Positions 1 through 7,959 of a stretch of 64,000 bases of DNA are shown piece by piece; the stretch's first letter is position 1; each line of letters begins with the position of its first letter. Origin of the DNA: Acidovorax sp. (GTDB lineage: Bacteria > Pseudomonadota > Gammaproteobacteria > Burkholderiales > Burkholderiaceae_C); the NCBI GenBank assembly GCA_030692685.1, contig JAUXZO010000045.1:124001-188000 (forward strand), in the 5' to 3' direction. The position numbers and the translations under genes were made by a program. The notes beneath the pieces were generated by a model that worked only from the letters and a program-made list of their open reading frames with translations, did no database searches and was not told the DNA's origin.

Positions 1-108
1 GGGGTTCACCACGTCGCGCCACTCGGTGGTCTTGGACTCGATGAACTGGCCGCCGATCAGCAGCTTGACGGTGGGGGCCAGTACGGCCGACGAGGTGGGT
101 GCGTTCAT
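1..108 (-). CDS. mmsA: Methylmalonate-semialdehyde dehydrogenase, N-terminal fragment
   Basis: Only the first 36 codons are inside the window; the gene runs off the left edge on the minus strand. The peptide contains KLLIGGQFIESKTTEW followed by RDVVNP, the typical opening of CoA-acylating methylmalonate-semialdehyde dehydrogenases, which convert (methyl)malonate semialdehyde to propionyl- or acetyl-CoA in valine, inositol and beta-alanine breakdown. The ATG at 106-108 is preceded by an AGGAGA ribosome site at 116-121. It is transcribed divergently from the LysR gene at 294. The family call rests on a short segment; another aldehyde dehydrogenase of the same subfamily is possible. Confidence 0.75.
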   Translation of the reverse strand, partial: MNAPTSSAVLAPTVKLLIGGQFIESKTTEWRDVVNP

Positions 109-193
109 GGGTTTGTCTCCTGAAATGGTGGGGGGCGAGGGGCGCGCAGTGTGGGCTGCGCTGCCCCGAACTGCGCCATGGTAGCTGTGCAGA

Positions 194-214
194 ATTGTCT
201 GCACAATAGACAAT
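194..214. promoter_or_regulatory. Perfect inverted repeat, likely LysR operator
   Basis: Arms ATTGTCT (194-200) and AGACAAT (208-214) are separated by 7 bases. The site lies in the 185-base divergent region between mmsA and the LysR gene. Spacing and location fit the T-N11-A type of LysR-family recognition site, so it probably controls both promoters. The assignment is inferred from symmetry and position. Confidence 0.6.
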
Positions 215-293
215 GATGCGCACCGGGTTTGCAAAAACGCACATCGCGCCGCTGTAGGCACACCCCACAAGAATCAAGACACAAGAGAACGCC

Positions 294-1199
294 ATGGACT
301 GGGACAACCTGCGCTACTTTTTGGAGCTGGCCCGCGCTGGCACGCTGGTCGGCGCCGCGCGTCGGCTGGCGGTAGACCACACCACGGTGGCCCGCCGCCT
401 GCAGGCGCTCGAAAAGCAGGTGGGATCAGCCTTGTTTGCCCGCGAGGCAGGCGGCCACCGGTTGACCGAAGCGGGCCGCGCGCTGTTGCCGCAGGTCGAG
501 GCGATGGAGGCCGCCTTTTTGGCAGTAGAAAGTGCCGCGCCCGGCGTGCGCCAAGGGCTGCACGGCCTGGTACGCATTGGCACCACCGAAGGCTTTGGCA
601 ACCTGATCCTGGCGCCGCAACTGGCGCGCTTTGCGCTGGAGCACCCCGGCTTGGTCATCGACCTGCTGGCCCTGCCGCGCCTGGTGCACCTGTCGCGGCG
701 CGAGGCCGACATCGTGATCTCGCTGGAGCGCCCCGCGCGCGGCGCGGTGCTGGTGGTCAAGCTCACCGACTATGTGTTGCAGTTGTACGGTGCACGCAGC
801 TATCTGGCACGCTTTGCCCCCATCCACACGTCAGACGACCTGCGCGGCCACACCTTCATCAGCTATGTGGACGACCTGCTGTTCAGCAAAGAGCTGCAGA
901 TATTGGACGAACTGCACCGCCCCGCGCACTTTGCGCTGCGCAGCACCAGCATCCTGGCCCAGTACGAGGCTGCGCGCGTAGGCGCGGGGCTGGCGGTGCT
1001 GCCCGCGTTTGTGGCGGCGCAAGACCCGTCGCTGGTGCCGGTGTTGCCTGCGGTGGCGGGGTTTCAGCGCACGTTCTGGATGTCGATGCCACCCGACAAC
1101 AAGCACGTGGCGCGCATGCAGGCCACCTGGGCGTTCTTGCGCGAGGCCGTGGCGGCGCGGCAGGGGTTGTTGCTGCCGGAGATGAATGTTGCTACATAG
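294..1199 (+). CDS. LysR-family transcriptional regulator
   Basis: A 301-residue protein of normal LysR length. Residues 1-60 form the winged helix-turn-helix (MDWDNLRYFLELARAGTLVG, then RRLAVDHTTVARRLQALEKQ). The rest is the substrate-binding-like effector domain. It is divergent from mmsA with a shared promoter region containing a perfect palindrome at 194-214, so the simplest inference is that it controls mmsA and genes beyond the left edge in response to a catabolic intermediate. The ATG at 294 follows AAGAGAA. The stop codon lies directly at the edge of a degenerate dispersed palindrome. The effector is unknown. Confidence 0.85.
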   Translation: MDWDNLRYFLELARAGTLVGAARRLAVDHTTVARRLQALEKQVGSALFAREAGGHRLTEAGRALLPQVEAMEAAFLAVESAAPGVRQGLHGLVRIGTTEGFGNLILAPQLARFALEHPGLVIDLLALPRLVHLSRREADIVISLERPARGAVLVVKLTDYVLQLYGARSYLARFAPIHTSDDLRGHTFISYVDDLLFSKELQILDELHRPAHFALRSTSILAQYEAARVGAGLAVLPAFVAAQDPSLVPVLPAVAGFQRTFWMSMPPDNKHVARMQATWAFLREAVAARQGLLLPEMNVAT

Positions 1200-1200
1200 T

Positions 1201-1250
1201 TGATAGCTGGCAGCGCTTGTTGAATATGCGCTCAAGGCACTTTTGGCTTG
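1201..1250 (+). repeat. Dispersed AT-rich palindrome, degenerate copy
   Basis: Shows TGATAGCTGGCAGCGCTT, then a diverged second arm (ATGCGCTCAAGGCAC) and CTTTTGG. It is a decayed member of the family whose consensus is ATAGCTGCTAGCGCTTAT followed by GGATAAGCGCTAGAGCC. Confidence 0.6.
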
Positions 1251-1278
1251 ATTCGTTATCTGCCTCAGATGGTTCTCA

Positions 1279-1384
1279 CTCCCTCGCCCCTTGCGGGAGA
1301 GGGCCGGGGAGAGGGGTGAAACGGGCGCGGCGCGGGTGCTGGCCCCCTCTCCCCAACCCTCTCCCGCGAGGGGAGAGGGGGTCA
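1279..1384. repeat. GC-rich dispersed palindrome (CCCTCTCCC family), double copy
   Basis: Two inverted units: CTCCCTCGCCCCTTGCGGGA with GAGGG at the left, and CCCTCTCCCGCGAGGGGAGA with GGGG at the right, joined by about 25 bases. The family recurs at 24748, 38221, 38605-38720 and 41374-41490. Each unit can fold into a strong hairpin. Confidence 0.75.
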
Positions 1385-1592
1385 ACTCCAAGCGTCGCTC
1401 CAGGTGCACCGGCTGATGTTCCCATCTGAGATATGTACTTAACCAGGCACTTTTGATTTGATTTTTTGAGCGCACCACCAGCACCGGTGCTGCGGTGGTG
1501 TGCAAGGCCGTAGGCCGCGGCGGGCAAAGAACCTGTCCGTGGATAGGATCGCTTCGCTCACAGCCCGCAACCATTCACATCCCTGCCATTGC

Positions 1593-2153
1593 ATGCCACC
1601 CAATCGCCCCAATCCCACAGCGCCGCCACAACCGCGCTTTCGCCAGCGCGCCGCAGCCCTCATCACCCACGGCGACAAGGTGTTGCTGCACCAGCTCGAA
1701 GGCGACCACTTCTGGGCCCTTCCGGGCGGGTCCATCGAGCCGGGTGAGAGCGCCGCCGAAGCGCTGAGACGCGAACTCTACGAAGAGCTGGGCCCAGTCC
1801 TGGGCACTGCCGTTACCGTGGGCGCGCTGGCGGTGGTGGCAGAAAATTTCTTCACCTACGCGGGCGTGGCGTACCACGAGATCGGGCTTTATCTGCACGC
1901 CAGCCCCGTGCCGGGCGGCCCGCTGGTAACAGCCAACGGGCCCTACGACGGTGTCGAGGGCTCCCGCAAGCTGGTGTTTGCATGGTTCGCACCTGTTGAG
2001 ATGGCCCACCTGGATATCCGTCCTGCCTTTTTGCGAGAGTATTTGGGCGGGTTTTGGGCGCAGGGGGCGCAGGGTGTTTTGCACATCGTGCACCGCGATG
2101 AAGCCCTACAGCACGGCACCGGCTGCGCAGAAGCGGCGTCGCGCCGCGTGTAG
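1593..2153 (+). CDS. Nudix hydrolase
   Basis: 186 residues from the ATG at 1593. The complete Nudix box is visible at residues 46-68: GSIEPGE, seven residues, then RELYEELG, matching GX5EX7REUXEEXGU. It is expected to hydrolyse a nucleoside diphosphate linked to another moiety with a divalent metal; the substrate cannot be told. The reading frame stays open upstream to 1500, but that part is Arg/Ser-rich and does not resemble the family, so the ATG beside the Nudix fold is preferred. The thioesterase gene begins about 60 bases after the stop, so the two may be co-transcribed. Confidence 0.8.
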   Translation: MPPNRPNPTAPPQPRFRQRAAALITHGDKVLLHQLEGDHFWALPGGSIEPGESAAEALRRELYEELGPVLGTAVTVGALAVVAENFFTYAGVAYHEIGLYLHASPVPGGPLVTANGPYDGVEGSRKLVFAWFAPVEMAHLDIRPAFLREYLGGFWAQGAQGVLHIVHRDEALQHGTGCAEAASRRV

Positions 2154-2216
2154 CCATTGGCAGACCCCACGCCTCACCGCTCACACCGTCCACCTCACAC
2201 CTATCAGAGACTATTT

Positions 2217-2672
2217 GTGACCCCGCAAGACCTTCAAACCTATTTGCACCAACACATCCCGTTGTCCCGCGCCATGGAGGTGTCGGTCATCGAGGCGTCG
2301 GCCCAGCAGGTGGTGCTGAGCGCGCCGTTGGCCCCCAACATCAACCACCGTGACACCGTGTTTGGCGGCAGCGCGTCGGCCGTGGCCATCTTGGCGGCGT
2401 GGTCCATGCTGCACCTGCGGCTGTCGGCCGAGGGGCTGGGCAGCCGACTGGTGATTCAGCGCAACACCATGGATTACCTGGCGCCTATCGATGGCAGCTT
2501 TACCGCGGCGGCCCAGGCGCCCACAGCACAGGTGTGGCAACCCTTCACCCGCATGCTGCAGCGCAAAGGGCTGGGCAGAATCGCCCAGGCGGCGGTGCTG
2601 CACTACCAGGGGCAGCCTGCGGGCCAACTGGTGGGGGAGTTTGTGGCCTTTGGGCCGGGCTATCCAGGCTAA
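2217..2672 (+). CDS. YiiD C-terminal-like thioesterase (hot-dog fold)
   Basis: 151 residues, read here from GTG at 2217 (VTPQDLQTYLHQHIPLSRAM). The core with NINHRDTVFGGSASAVAILA and later RNTMDYLAPI matches the putative thioesterase domain found at the C-terminus of YiiD, a single hot-dog fold presumed to act on acyl-CoA. An upstream in-frame TTG at 2157 would add 20 residues of unlikely sequence. It follows the Nudix gene on the same strand. The substrate is unknown. Confidence 0.75.
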   Translation: MTPQDLQTYLHQHIPLSRAMEVSVIEASAQQVVLSAPLAPNINHRDTVFGGSASAVAILAAWSMLHLRLSAEGLGSRLVIQRNTMDYLAPIDGSFTAAAQAPTAQVWQPFTRMLQRKGLGRIAQAAVLHYQGQPAGQLVGEFVAFGPGYPG

Positions 2673-2698
2673 CCGGGTAACCGGGTAACCGGGTAACA
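2671..2698 (+). repeat. Short tandem repeat, unit TAACCGGG
   Basis: Three exact 8-base units (2671-2694) plus a TAAC remnant start exactly at the thioesterase stop codon region. It is a slippage-type array with no coding role visible. Confidence 0.8.
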
Positions 2699-2704
2699 GG
2701 CTAA

Positions 2705-2785
2705 CTAACAGGCCAGAAACAGTTCAATAAGAAGCTCAGCATTTACGACGTGCAGTCCGTGCTGGCCAGTTATGTGCTGAAGTAA
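2705..2785 (+). other. Possible gene tail without a start
   Basis: A frame ending in TAA at 2783 encodes QFNKKLSIYDVQSVLASYVL then K, which looks protein-like, but there is no start codon and a stop lies at 2702. It may be the tail of a lost gene. The family is not recognised and confidence is low. Confidence 0.2.
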
Positions 2786-2882
2786 AGCGGATTGCGCCGG
2801 TTCATCCGGGCATTGCTGCAGGCGGGCGGCGCGTACCCTCGACGCACTGGGCGAAGCTTTCGCCACACCGGAGTTCACAGCG

Positions 2883-3479
2883 ATGTCCCCCCTCATTTCT
2901 GGCCTTGCCACGGTTGCTTCTTTGATTTTCAACGCCGCATCCAGCGGCCCGGCCAAGGCGGCTGCTGCGGCGCGGCGCAGTGGGGCAGATGCAGAGCCCG
3001 AGCCGTCGGCGGTGGTCACCCTCAGCCCGCAGGCGGAGGCGATGGCCGGTTTTGCGGGCACGGGCATCATGGTGTCGCAGGGCAAGGTCGAACATGCCCC
3101 GGGCGCCCTGGGTGTTGTGGCGCGCAGCATGGCTGGGGGCGGGGCCAACGCAGTGTCTGCGGCGTTGTCTGGCCGCCCGGTGTCTACCCAGGATTTTCAG
3201 GAGTTGCTGACGCGCTTTGGCGCAGACGATGCCCAAAAGGCGCAGCTGACAGCCGGGTTTGATGCGAACAAGGACGGGGCGATCTCGCAGGACGAGTTCC
3301 TCAAAGGGTTGGCCAAGACCAATGGGCCGCAGGCGGGCACCGATTTTTCGCAGGCCGTGATGCAGTTGATGGACCGCGGTGGCAGCGGCAATGCAGATGG
3401 CACCGTGGCGGCCAGGGAGTTTGCGGCGTTTTCAACGGCATTTGCTGCCACTGCAGCAAAGCGGCCCGTGGTGGTTTAG
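2883..3479 (+). CDS. EF-hand domain protein
   Basis: 198 residues. A canonical calcium-binding EF loop is seen at about residues 127-138 (DANKDGAISQDE), followed by a second, degenerate and widened one (DRGGSGNADGTVAAREF). The N-terminal 60 residues are Ala-rich and include a hydrophobic stretch (LISGLATVASLIF) that is too weak to call a signal peptide. It probably binds calcium; partner and location are unknown. A strong intrinsic terminator follows at 3533-3569, so it is likely a single-gene unit. Confidence 0.75.
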   Translation: MSPLISGLATVASLIFNAASSGPAKAAAAARRSGADAEPEPSAVVTLSPQAEAMAGFAGTGIMVSQGKVEHAPGALGVVARSMAGGGANAVSAALSGRPVSTQDFQELLTRFGADDAQKAQLTAGFDANKDGAISQDEFLKGLAKTNGPQAGTDFSQAVMQLMDRGGSGNADGTVAAREFAAFSTAFAATAAKRPVVV

Positions 3480-3532
3480 CCTGCGCTGCGTTCGGCGAGC
3501 CCCAGGGGCAATCCACAAAAGCACAAAGCACA

Positions 3533-3569
3533 AAAACACAACGGCCCATTGCGGGCCGTTGTGTTTTTG
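3533..3569. terminator. Perfect bidirectional intrinsic terminator
   Basis: A perfect 16-bp stem (AAAAACACAACGGCCC at 3533-3548 with its complement at 3554-3569) and a 5-base loop. T-tracts on both strands allow it to end both the EF-hand gene and the opposing DUF3309 gene. Confidence 0.9.
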
Positions 3570-3626
3570 CGATGGCAGCCGCCACTTTTCAGTGGCTTGC
3601 CGCATCTACGCTGTGCGTGCTGAGGC

Positions 3627-3785
3627 TTATATCCTGCCCATCAGCAGCAGCACCACCAAGATCAGCACTATCAGACCCAAACCGCCGCTAGGACCGTAAC
3701 CCCACGACTTGCTGTGGCCCCAGGTGGGCAGCGCGCCGACCAGGATGAGGATCAGAACGATCAGGAGAATCAGGGAGAGCGACAT
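3627..3785 (-). CDS. DUF3309 small membrane peptide
   Basis: 52 residues: MSLSLILLIVLILILVGALP, a central WGHSKSWGYGPSGG, then GLIVLILVVLLLMGRI. Two hydrophobic segments flank a Trp/Gly/Tyr turn, the hallmark of DUF3309 proteins, which are common in proteobacteria and of unknown function. An AAGGAA ribosome site precedes the chosen ATG; the longer open frame upstream lacks family similarity. It converges on the EF-hand gene with a shared terminator. Confidence 0.85.
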   Translation of the reverse strand: MSLSLILLIVLILILVGALPTWGHSKSWGYGPSGGLGLIVLILVVLLLMGRI

Positions 3786-3892
3786 GGTGTGTTTCCTTGT
3801 TGTGGGTTGCGATGGGTGGATTGTTGGGTGCATCCATCGCTCGGCCCGAAGGTGTTGCGCCCGCAAGGCGGTCAGGTTTTTCCGACACGCGC

Positions 3893-4110
3893 TGTGGGAT
3901 GGGGGGCTCGGGCAGTTCTTGCCTGTACCGGTATGTTGCTATTTAAAATATAGCTGCCAGCGCTTTCTGGATAAGCGCTAGCGCAGTATTTAATGCTTAA
4001 AGTCACGAATAAAAAGGATGGATTTTTGCCCCTGGCAAGGCGCATACCGGAGCGATGCCGGGTGTATCGCGAGGATCTGCAACGCTGCAAGGGGCGAAAA
4101 GACGCCTTTT
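3893..4110 (+). repeat. Composite repeat copy A (palindrome plus truncated MITE), left border of island
   Basis: Aligns along its length with 14150-14362: a shared leader, the AT-rich palindrome at 3949-3985, then MITE-type sequence starting at the CTAG of the palindrome arm. The distal MITE end is missing; it breaks at 4110 where IS630 debris begins. The two copies are in the same orientation about 10 kb apart. Confidence 0.8.
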
Positions 4111-4803
4111 AAACGCCTCGTCAATGATCATCCAGCCGTCTTGCCCTGGTTGGTCATCGTCGCAATCATGGAGAGCTTTTGACGAGTACCGCCCGCGGCC
4201 ATGGCCACAGGGGTTTTGCCAGCAGGTGCAAAACTTCTCCTACGCACATCGGTGTTGACCAAGGCCGTCTCATCGCCCCAGTGAATCTCAGCGCCCTCTG
4301 CCCGGGCGCGTTTCTTGATGCCAGGGTACTCGCCTTGCAGCCAAGCCTGAACGGCTGCGGGGCTTTGTTCGTAAGCGCGTTTGATCGGCTTTTGCGGTGT
4401 GAAACCCCAGCGGGTGAGGTACTTGCCCACGCTGCGTGTTTGCAACTTGATGTCGAACTCTTGTTCGATGAGCTGACCCACTGCCGCGCGACTCCAAAGA
4501 TGGAAGTCCATCTTGAGTTGCTCGGGGCGTGTGTCAATGACTAGGCGCTGGATGGTCTATTCTTGCCCCTTACTGAGCACGCGACCATCGCCTCGGGGAC
4601 GTCCGCGCCTGGCCAGTCGCAGGGCGATCCACCCGCCTGCCTCAAACAGATCGATAGCAGCTCGAACGGTGGGGTAGCTGAGCCCCGTCATGCCACCGAT
4701 CTGCATGATCTTGATGCCTTGTTTGTACAGCCTCACGACCTGCTTGCGGCGTTCGTGAAGCTGTTCCAGTGTTTGACTGCTTGCGCTTTCTTTTTCCTTC
4801 TGC
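4111..4803 (-). pseudogene. IS630-family transposase remnant
   Basis: The minus strand encodes an IS630-type helix-turn-helix (EQLHERRKQVVRLYKQGIKI then MQIGGMTGLSYPTVRAAIDL) followed by the winged part and the first catalytic block (HWGDET). Lesions: an in-frame TAG at 4557-4559 after GQE; a frameshift near 4137, after which WMIIDEAF continues in another frame; and truncation at about 4111, losing the other acidic residues. The element is dead. It separates the tail of the gene at 5037 from the composite repeat and marks the left edge of the accessory island. Confidence 0.85.
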
Positions 4804-5037
4804 CTCCTGCGTGATCAGTCTGGCCCCCGCTGGCATCACGAGACGGGCCATCTGGATGCGGTCTTCGGTCCATTCAATGGCGCGCTCCAGGGCGCCTGCA
4901 TCCAGGGGACTGCGTTTGAAATGCTGATCGCTCATGGCTTGGTAGCCGGCCTCGATGCTGCCGATCAAGATGCCTGTCTGCACATCGTGCAATTGTGCGG
5001 TTTGAGGGCCGAGGGTGAGTTGTACTGCGTTGGTCAT
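4798..5037 (-). pseudogene. Truncated gene of unknown function, cut by IS630
   Basis: From the ATG at 5037 about 80 residues look genuine (MTNAVQLTLGPQTAQLHDVQ ... ERAIEWTEDRIQMARLVMPA, GARLITQEAE). After that the frame runs into transposase DNA in the wrong register, so the 3' part is lost. The reading frame opens far upstream, but only this part is protein-like. It is 128 bases downstream of the DUF1622 gene on the same strand and was probably the last gene of that operon. The family is not recognised. Confidence 0.55.
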
Positions 5038-5165
5038 GGTGATGGCTTGTTGTGTTGCGCGCTCAATGCTGCTCCCAAGGCAACCTCCTGAGCAACAGGC
5101 CCTGGCGGGTGGCTCAACAGAGGGGGTCAACGAAGGGTTCTCTTTTTTCTGAAATGCTCCTGGGT

Positions 5166-5531
5166 TCACCCGCTGGCTGCGGCTTGGACACCTTTGCGCA
5201 AGTCCTGCAACTCCTGGGTTAAAAAATGGTTCAGCGCGGTGCGGATGGTAGCCACCACAGCCAGCTGACCCAGCTCCTGCCAACTGGGTGAGAGCACGGT
5301 AGACAGCACATCGGCGGCCAACTGGAATTCCAGCGCCAGGACCAGGTAGCGACCCAGACTCATCCGCAAGTGGGTGAAGCGGTCGCCACCTCGGTGCTCG
5401 CGGGTCGACATCAGGCTGCGCAGGGCACAGACCATGCCCAGCGCGATGACCAGGACGCCCGCTGCCTCAATCAGAAGGCGCAGCCACTGCACACTTTGAA
5501 AGAGCAGATGTTCAGCAAATTCGAAAGTCAT
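5166..5531 (-). CDS. DUF1622 family membrane protein
   Basis: 121 residues from the ATG at 5529-5531. Hydrophobic segments lie around LIEAAGVLVIALGMVCALRS and LGRYLVLALEFQLAADVLST, followed by the family-typical VLSPSWQELGQLAVVATIRT and ALNHFL. DUF1622 proteins are small inner-membrane proteins of unknown function. It starts 10 bases after the TehA-like channel stop, so it is co-transcribed and plausibly an accessory to that channel. The longer open frame to 5639 is shadow sequence over the channel gene. Confidence 0.8.
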   Translation of the reverse strand: MTFEFAEHLLFQSVQWLRLLIEAAGVLVIALGMVCALRSLMSTREHRGGDRFTHLRMSLGRYLVLALEFQLAADVLSTVLSPSWQELGQLAVVATIRTALNHFLTQELQDLRKGVQAAASG

Positions 5532-5541
5532 CACGGCTTTC

Positions 5542-6510
5542 TCAAGGTGCGGGGGCCAAGGGGGGCAGCAAACGGCCCTGGCGCGCCAGCGCGGCGGTGT
5601 GCCACAGCAGCAGGGCCATGACCCCGTTGGCCAGCACAAACAGCACCGGAGCCAGCGCCAGCCAGAGCGGCTCTGTGGGGTCGCGCTGCAAGATTCGCAT
5701 GGCCATGGTGGCCAGCGCCATCACACCGAAACTGTAGGCCCAGTAACTGGGCGTGAATCCACCCTGACGACTCCAGGCGAACTGACGAGCGGCCAGCAAA
5801 GCCTGGTACAGGCCGTAGCCGAGCATCATCTGCGCCACCAGGTCGGGGGACCCGGCGGTGAGGGACAGGTAGCTCAAGCCTCCGACCACGGCTGGCGCCA
5901 CCTGTATGCCCTGCAGCGGACGCTGCGCCTCTGGCAAGGGGGCCAGGGTGGCGGCGCGCTGCAACACCAGTGACTCAAGCGTCAGCCAGGTCAACACACC
6001 CGCCCCAAAGAACATAGCCCCCAAAGCGGTGTAACCGAAACTGGCCGATGCCGTGGCAGCGACAAAATTTTGCGCCACACCGGGCAGATAGGCACTGGCG
6101 TTGACGCTCTCTGGCGCACGCCCTCCTTGCCAGAAGCGTCCCACCAGCCACAGGCCCAAGGCGAGTTGAGCGCTCACACCCAGTGCATAGAGGCCCCAAG
6201 CCGCTTCTGGCAGCCAGGGCTTCAGGCTGATAGCCGCCAGCAGGGTAGAGACCGGTCCCAATGCCGCCATGGCGGATTGCACCGGGTGGTCCAGCTCCAG
6301 ACGGGCGATACGCGCCTGCAGACGCCATTTGTTGGCATAGGCGAGCAAGATCCCCAGCCACAGTGCCAAACCCAGTCCAACAGCCAGGTTGGCCGTCCAG
6401 GCCGGTAGCGCCCACAATTGCACAGCGGTGCGCCAGGCGTGGCCCCAGGCCAAGGTGCCCACGGCCATGCCAAAAAACGAGACGGGAAGCTGTGGTTTGT
6501 CAACGGTCAT
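5542..6510 (-). CDS. SLAC1/TehA-type (TDT) anion channel-like membrane protein
   Basis: 322 residues with about ten hydrophobic helices, opening with PVSFFGMAVGTLAWGHAW, which matches the tellurite-resistance/dicarboxylate transporter (TDT) family that includes E. coli TehA and plant SLAC1. Members pass anions or organic acids across the inner membrane; the substrate here is unknown. An AAGGAGA ribosome site lies directly upstream of the ATG. It is downstream of the TPR gene (38-base gap) and immediately upstream of DUF1622, within one long minus-strand operon starting at the SDR gene. Confidence 0.82.
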   Translation of the reverse strand: MTVDKPQLPVSFFGMAVGTLAWGHAWRTAVQLWALPAWTANLAVGLGLALWLGILLAYANKWRLQARIARLELDHPVQSAMAALGPVSTLLAAISLKPWLPEAAWGLYALGVSAQLALGLWLVGRFWQGGRAPESVNASAYLPGVAQNFVAATASASFGYTALGAMFFGAGVLTWLTLESLVLQRAATLAPLPEAQRPLQGIQVAPAVVGGLSYLSLTAGSPDLVAQMMLGYGLYQALLAARQFAWSRQGGFTPSYWAYSFGVMALATMAMRILQRDPTEPLWLALAPVLFVLANGVMALLLWHTAALARQGRLLPPLAPAP

Positions 6511-6548
6511 ATGGTCTCCTTAAAGGTGGAGCTTTGGCGGTGCAGTTG

Positions 6549-7922
6549 TCACAAGTGCAAACCGCTGCGCAGCAGGCCGCGCAGGACCTGCGGGTCGTTC
6601 GTTTGTTCGATCAGATGGGCCATGTCCGCATAGCGTTGCCAGCCAGACGGTTCTGTGAAGCGTTTGACCAACCGCTCCTTGAGCAAGCTTTTGGCCAGCG
6701 CAAGTTCGCCGGTCCTGAGTGCCGCATCGACCATCAGCTGGAAATACAGATCTTGCTGGGCATGGCTGGCACCCAGGCTGGCAGCCTCGTAACGCAGCAG
6801 CCGCATGTCCTGGAGGAAGCTGGGGTAATCCCCCTGGTAATACAGGGCCATTGCCCGCGCCACGGCAGAGCCTGTGTGCGCCTGCTCCAGGCCCGCCAGC
6901 GCATCGTCACGAAAGCCCTGCAGGGCCTGCGCCAGCGGCTGGCTGCGGCCAGTGCGAGCAAGCGCCATGACCTGGTGTGGCCCGGTGAACACCACCAGGT
7001 GCTGCCCCAGGGTTTTTTCGGCTGCATCGGCCACCCTGACCCAGCGCTCACCGACGTCCACACCCTGTATCTCCAGACGCGCCAGCAAGGAGGCTGCATT
7101 CTGCAGATCGAGGTAGAACAGGCTGGCTGCCGGAAAAATCTCGCGATCCAACAGGTCCAGCACCTCTTCGAGCCGGCCCTGGGCCAGGCGAAACAGCGCC
7201 AGGTGCCACCACAGATGGCCCCGAAACAGGTTGAAATCGTTCAGCTGGCTGGCCACGGCGCTGATGGCCGCATCGCCCTCGCGCACCCGGCCCTGCATCT
7301 CCAGCACGTGTGCCAACGCATGCAGGGCCCACAGGTCGGTGCTGTTGTGCTCCAGTGCCTGGCGTGCAAAACCTTCCGCCAGGCCGTAGTGGCCGTCTTC
7401 TTCCAGTGCAAAAGCCAGCGGACCCAGCACCAGCGCATGGCCGGGAACCGCAGCTTGCCAGTGCGGCAACGCCTGCATGGCGGCGCCCAGCTGGCGGCGC
7501 TTGTCCCCACTCCAGAACAACATGCCCGTGAGTTGGCGGTAAGCCAGCAGGTCCAGCGGCCAGCGCGCCAGGATGTCTTCCAGCGCCATCAAACGGTCTG
7601 CATCTCGTCCTTTCACCCAGGCCTGCAAAACCCGTATATGCAGTCGCTCGCGCTCGGTGGCCGTGCCCCCCAGTTGCTGCGCCTGGTGCAGGTAGCGCCG
7701 CGCTTCGGGCAAGCCACTGCGCAAGCCGTCGGTCATGGTGGCGTAGCCCCTGAGCACATGGCCCAGCACAAAGCCTGGGGCTTCTTGCAGCAAGTCTTCC
7801 AACCGCGCCTGCACCCCTGGTCGGTAGCTGTACAGCTCGATCAGTAGCGTCTCGTAGCGCTCGATCTGGGTGGCATTCAAGCCTGTGAGGGGGAGTCCTC
7901 GGGTGTCGCTGAGTCGTGTCAT
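6549..7922 (-). CDS. TTC38-like tetratricopeptide repeat protein
   Basis: 457 residues. Helical repeats run through the whole length. The block HALAHVLEMQGRVREG and the later GHLWWHLALFRLAQGR match the signature region of the TTC38 family (known from animals and bacteria, function unknown). There is no signal peptide or membrane segment, so it is likely cytoplasmic. It sits in an operon between a ChrR-like cupin gene (37-base gap) and the TehA-type channel. A scaffold or binding role is possible, but nothing in the sequence proves a reaction. Confidence 0.75.
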   Translation of the reverse strand: MTRLSDTRGLPLTGLNATQIERYETLLIELYSYRPGVQARLEDLLQEAPGFVLGHVLRGYATMTDGLRSGLPEARRYLHQAQQLGGTATERERLHIRVLQAWVKGRDADRLMALEDILARWPLDLLAYRQLTGMLFWSGDKRRQLGAAMQALPHWQAAVPGHALVLGPLAFALEEDGHYGLAEGFARQALEHNSTDLWALHALAHVLEMQGRVREGDAAISAVASQLNDFNLFRGHLWWHLALFRLAQGRLEEVLDLLDREIFPAASLFYLDLQNAASLLARLEIQGVDVGERWVRVADAAEKTLGQHLVVFTGPHQVMALARTGRSQPLAQALQGFRDDALAGLEQAHTGSAVARAMALYYQGDYPSFLQDMRLLRYEAASLGASHAQQDLYFQLMVDAALRTGELALAKSLLKERLVKRFTEPSGWQRYADMAHLIEQTNDPQVLRGLLRSGLHL

Positions 7923-7959
7923 GGTTGTCCTGTGCTGTTCTTTTCTGTTGCGCTACGGT

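Larger units (their letters stand above)
1200..1592. other. Gene-free stretch filled with dispersed repeats
   Basis: No convincing gene. It holds a degenerate copy of the AT-rich palindrome (1201-1250), a double copy of the GC-rich CCCTCTCCC-type palindrome (1279-1384), and about 200 bases with no recognised signal before the Nudix gene. Confidence 0.6.

Noticed and set aside
1279-1384. CRISPR-like or terminator interpretation of the GC-rich repeats
   Set aside because: Only two inverted units with no regular spacers, and no T-tract; the same family is dispersed in the window.
4642-5283. A 213-residue continuous minus-strand frame
   Set aside because: Only the part from the ATG at 5037 to about 4798 looks like a protein; the rest reads IS630 DNA and a gene-free stretch out of register.
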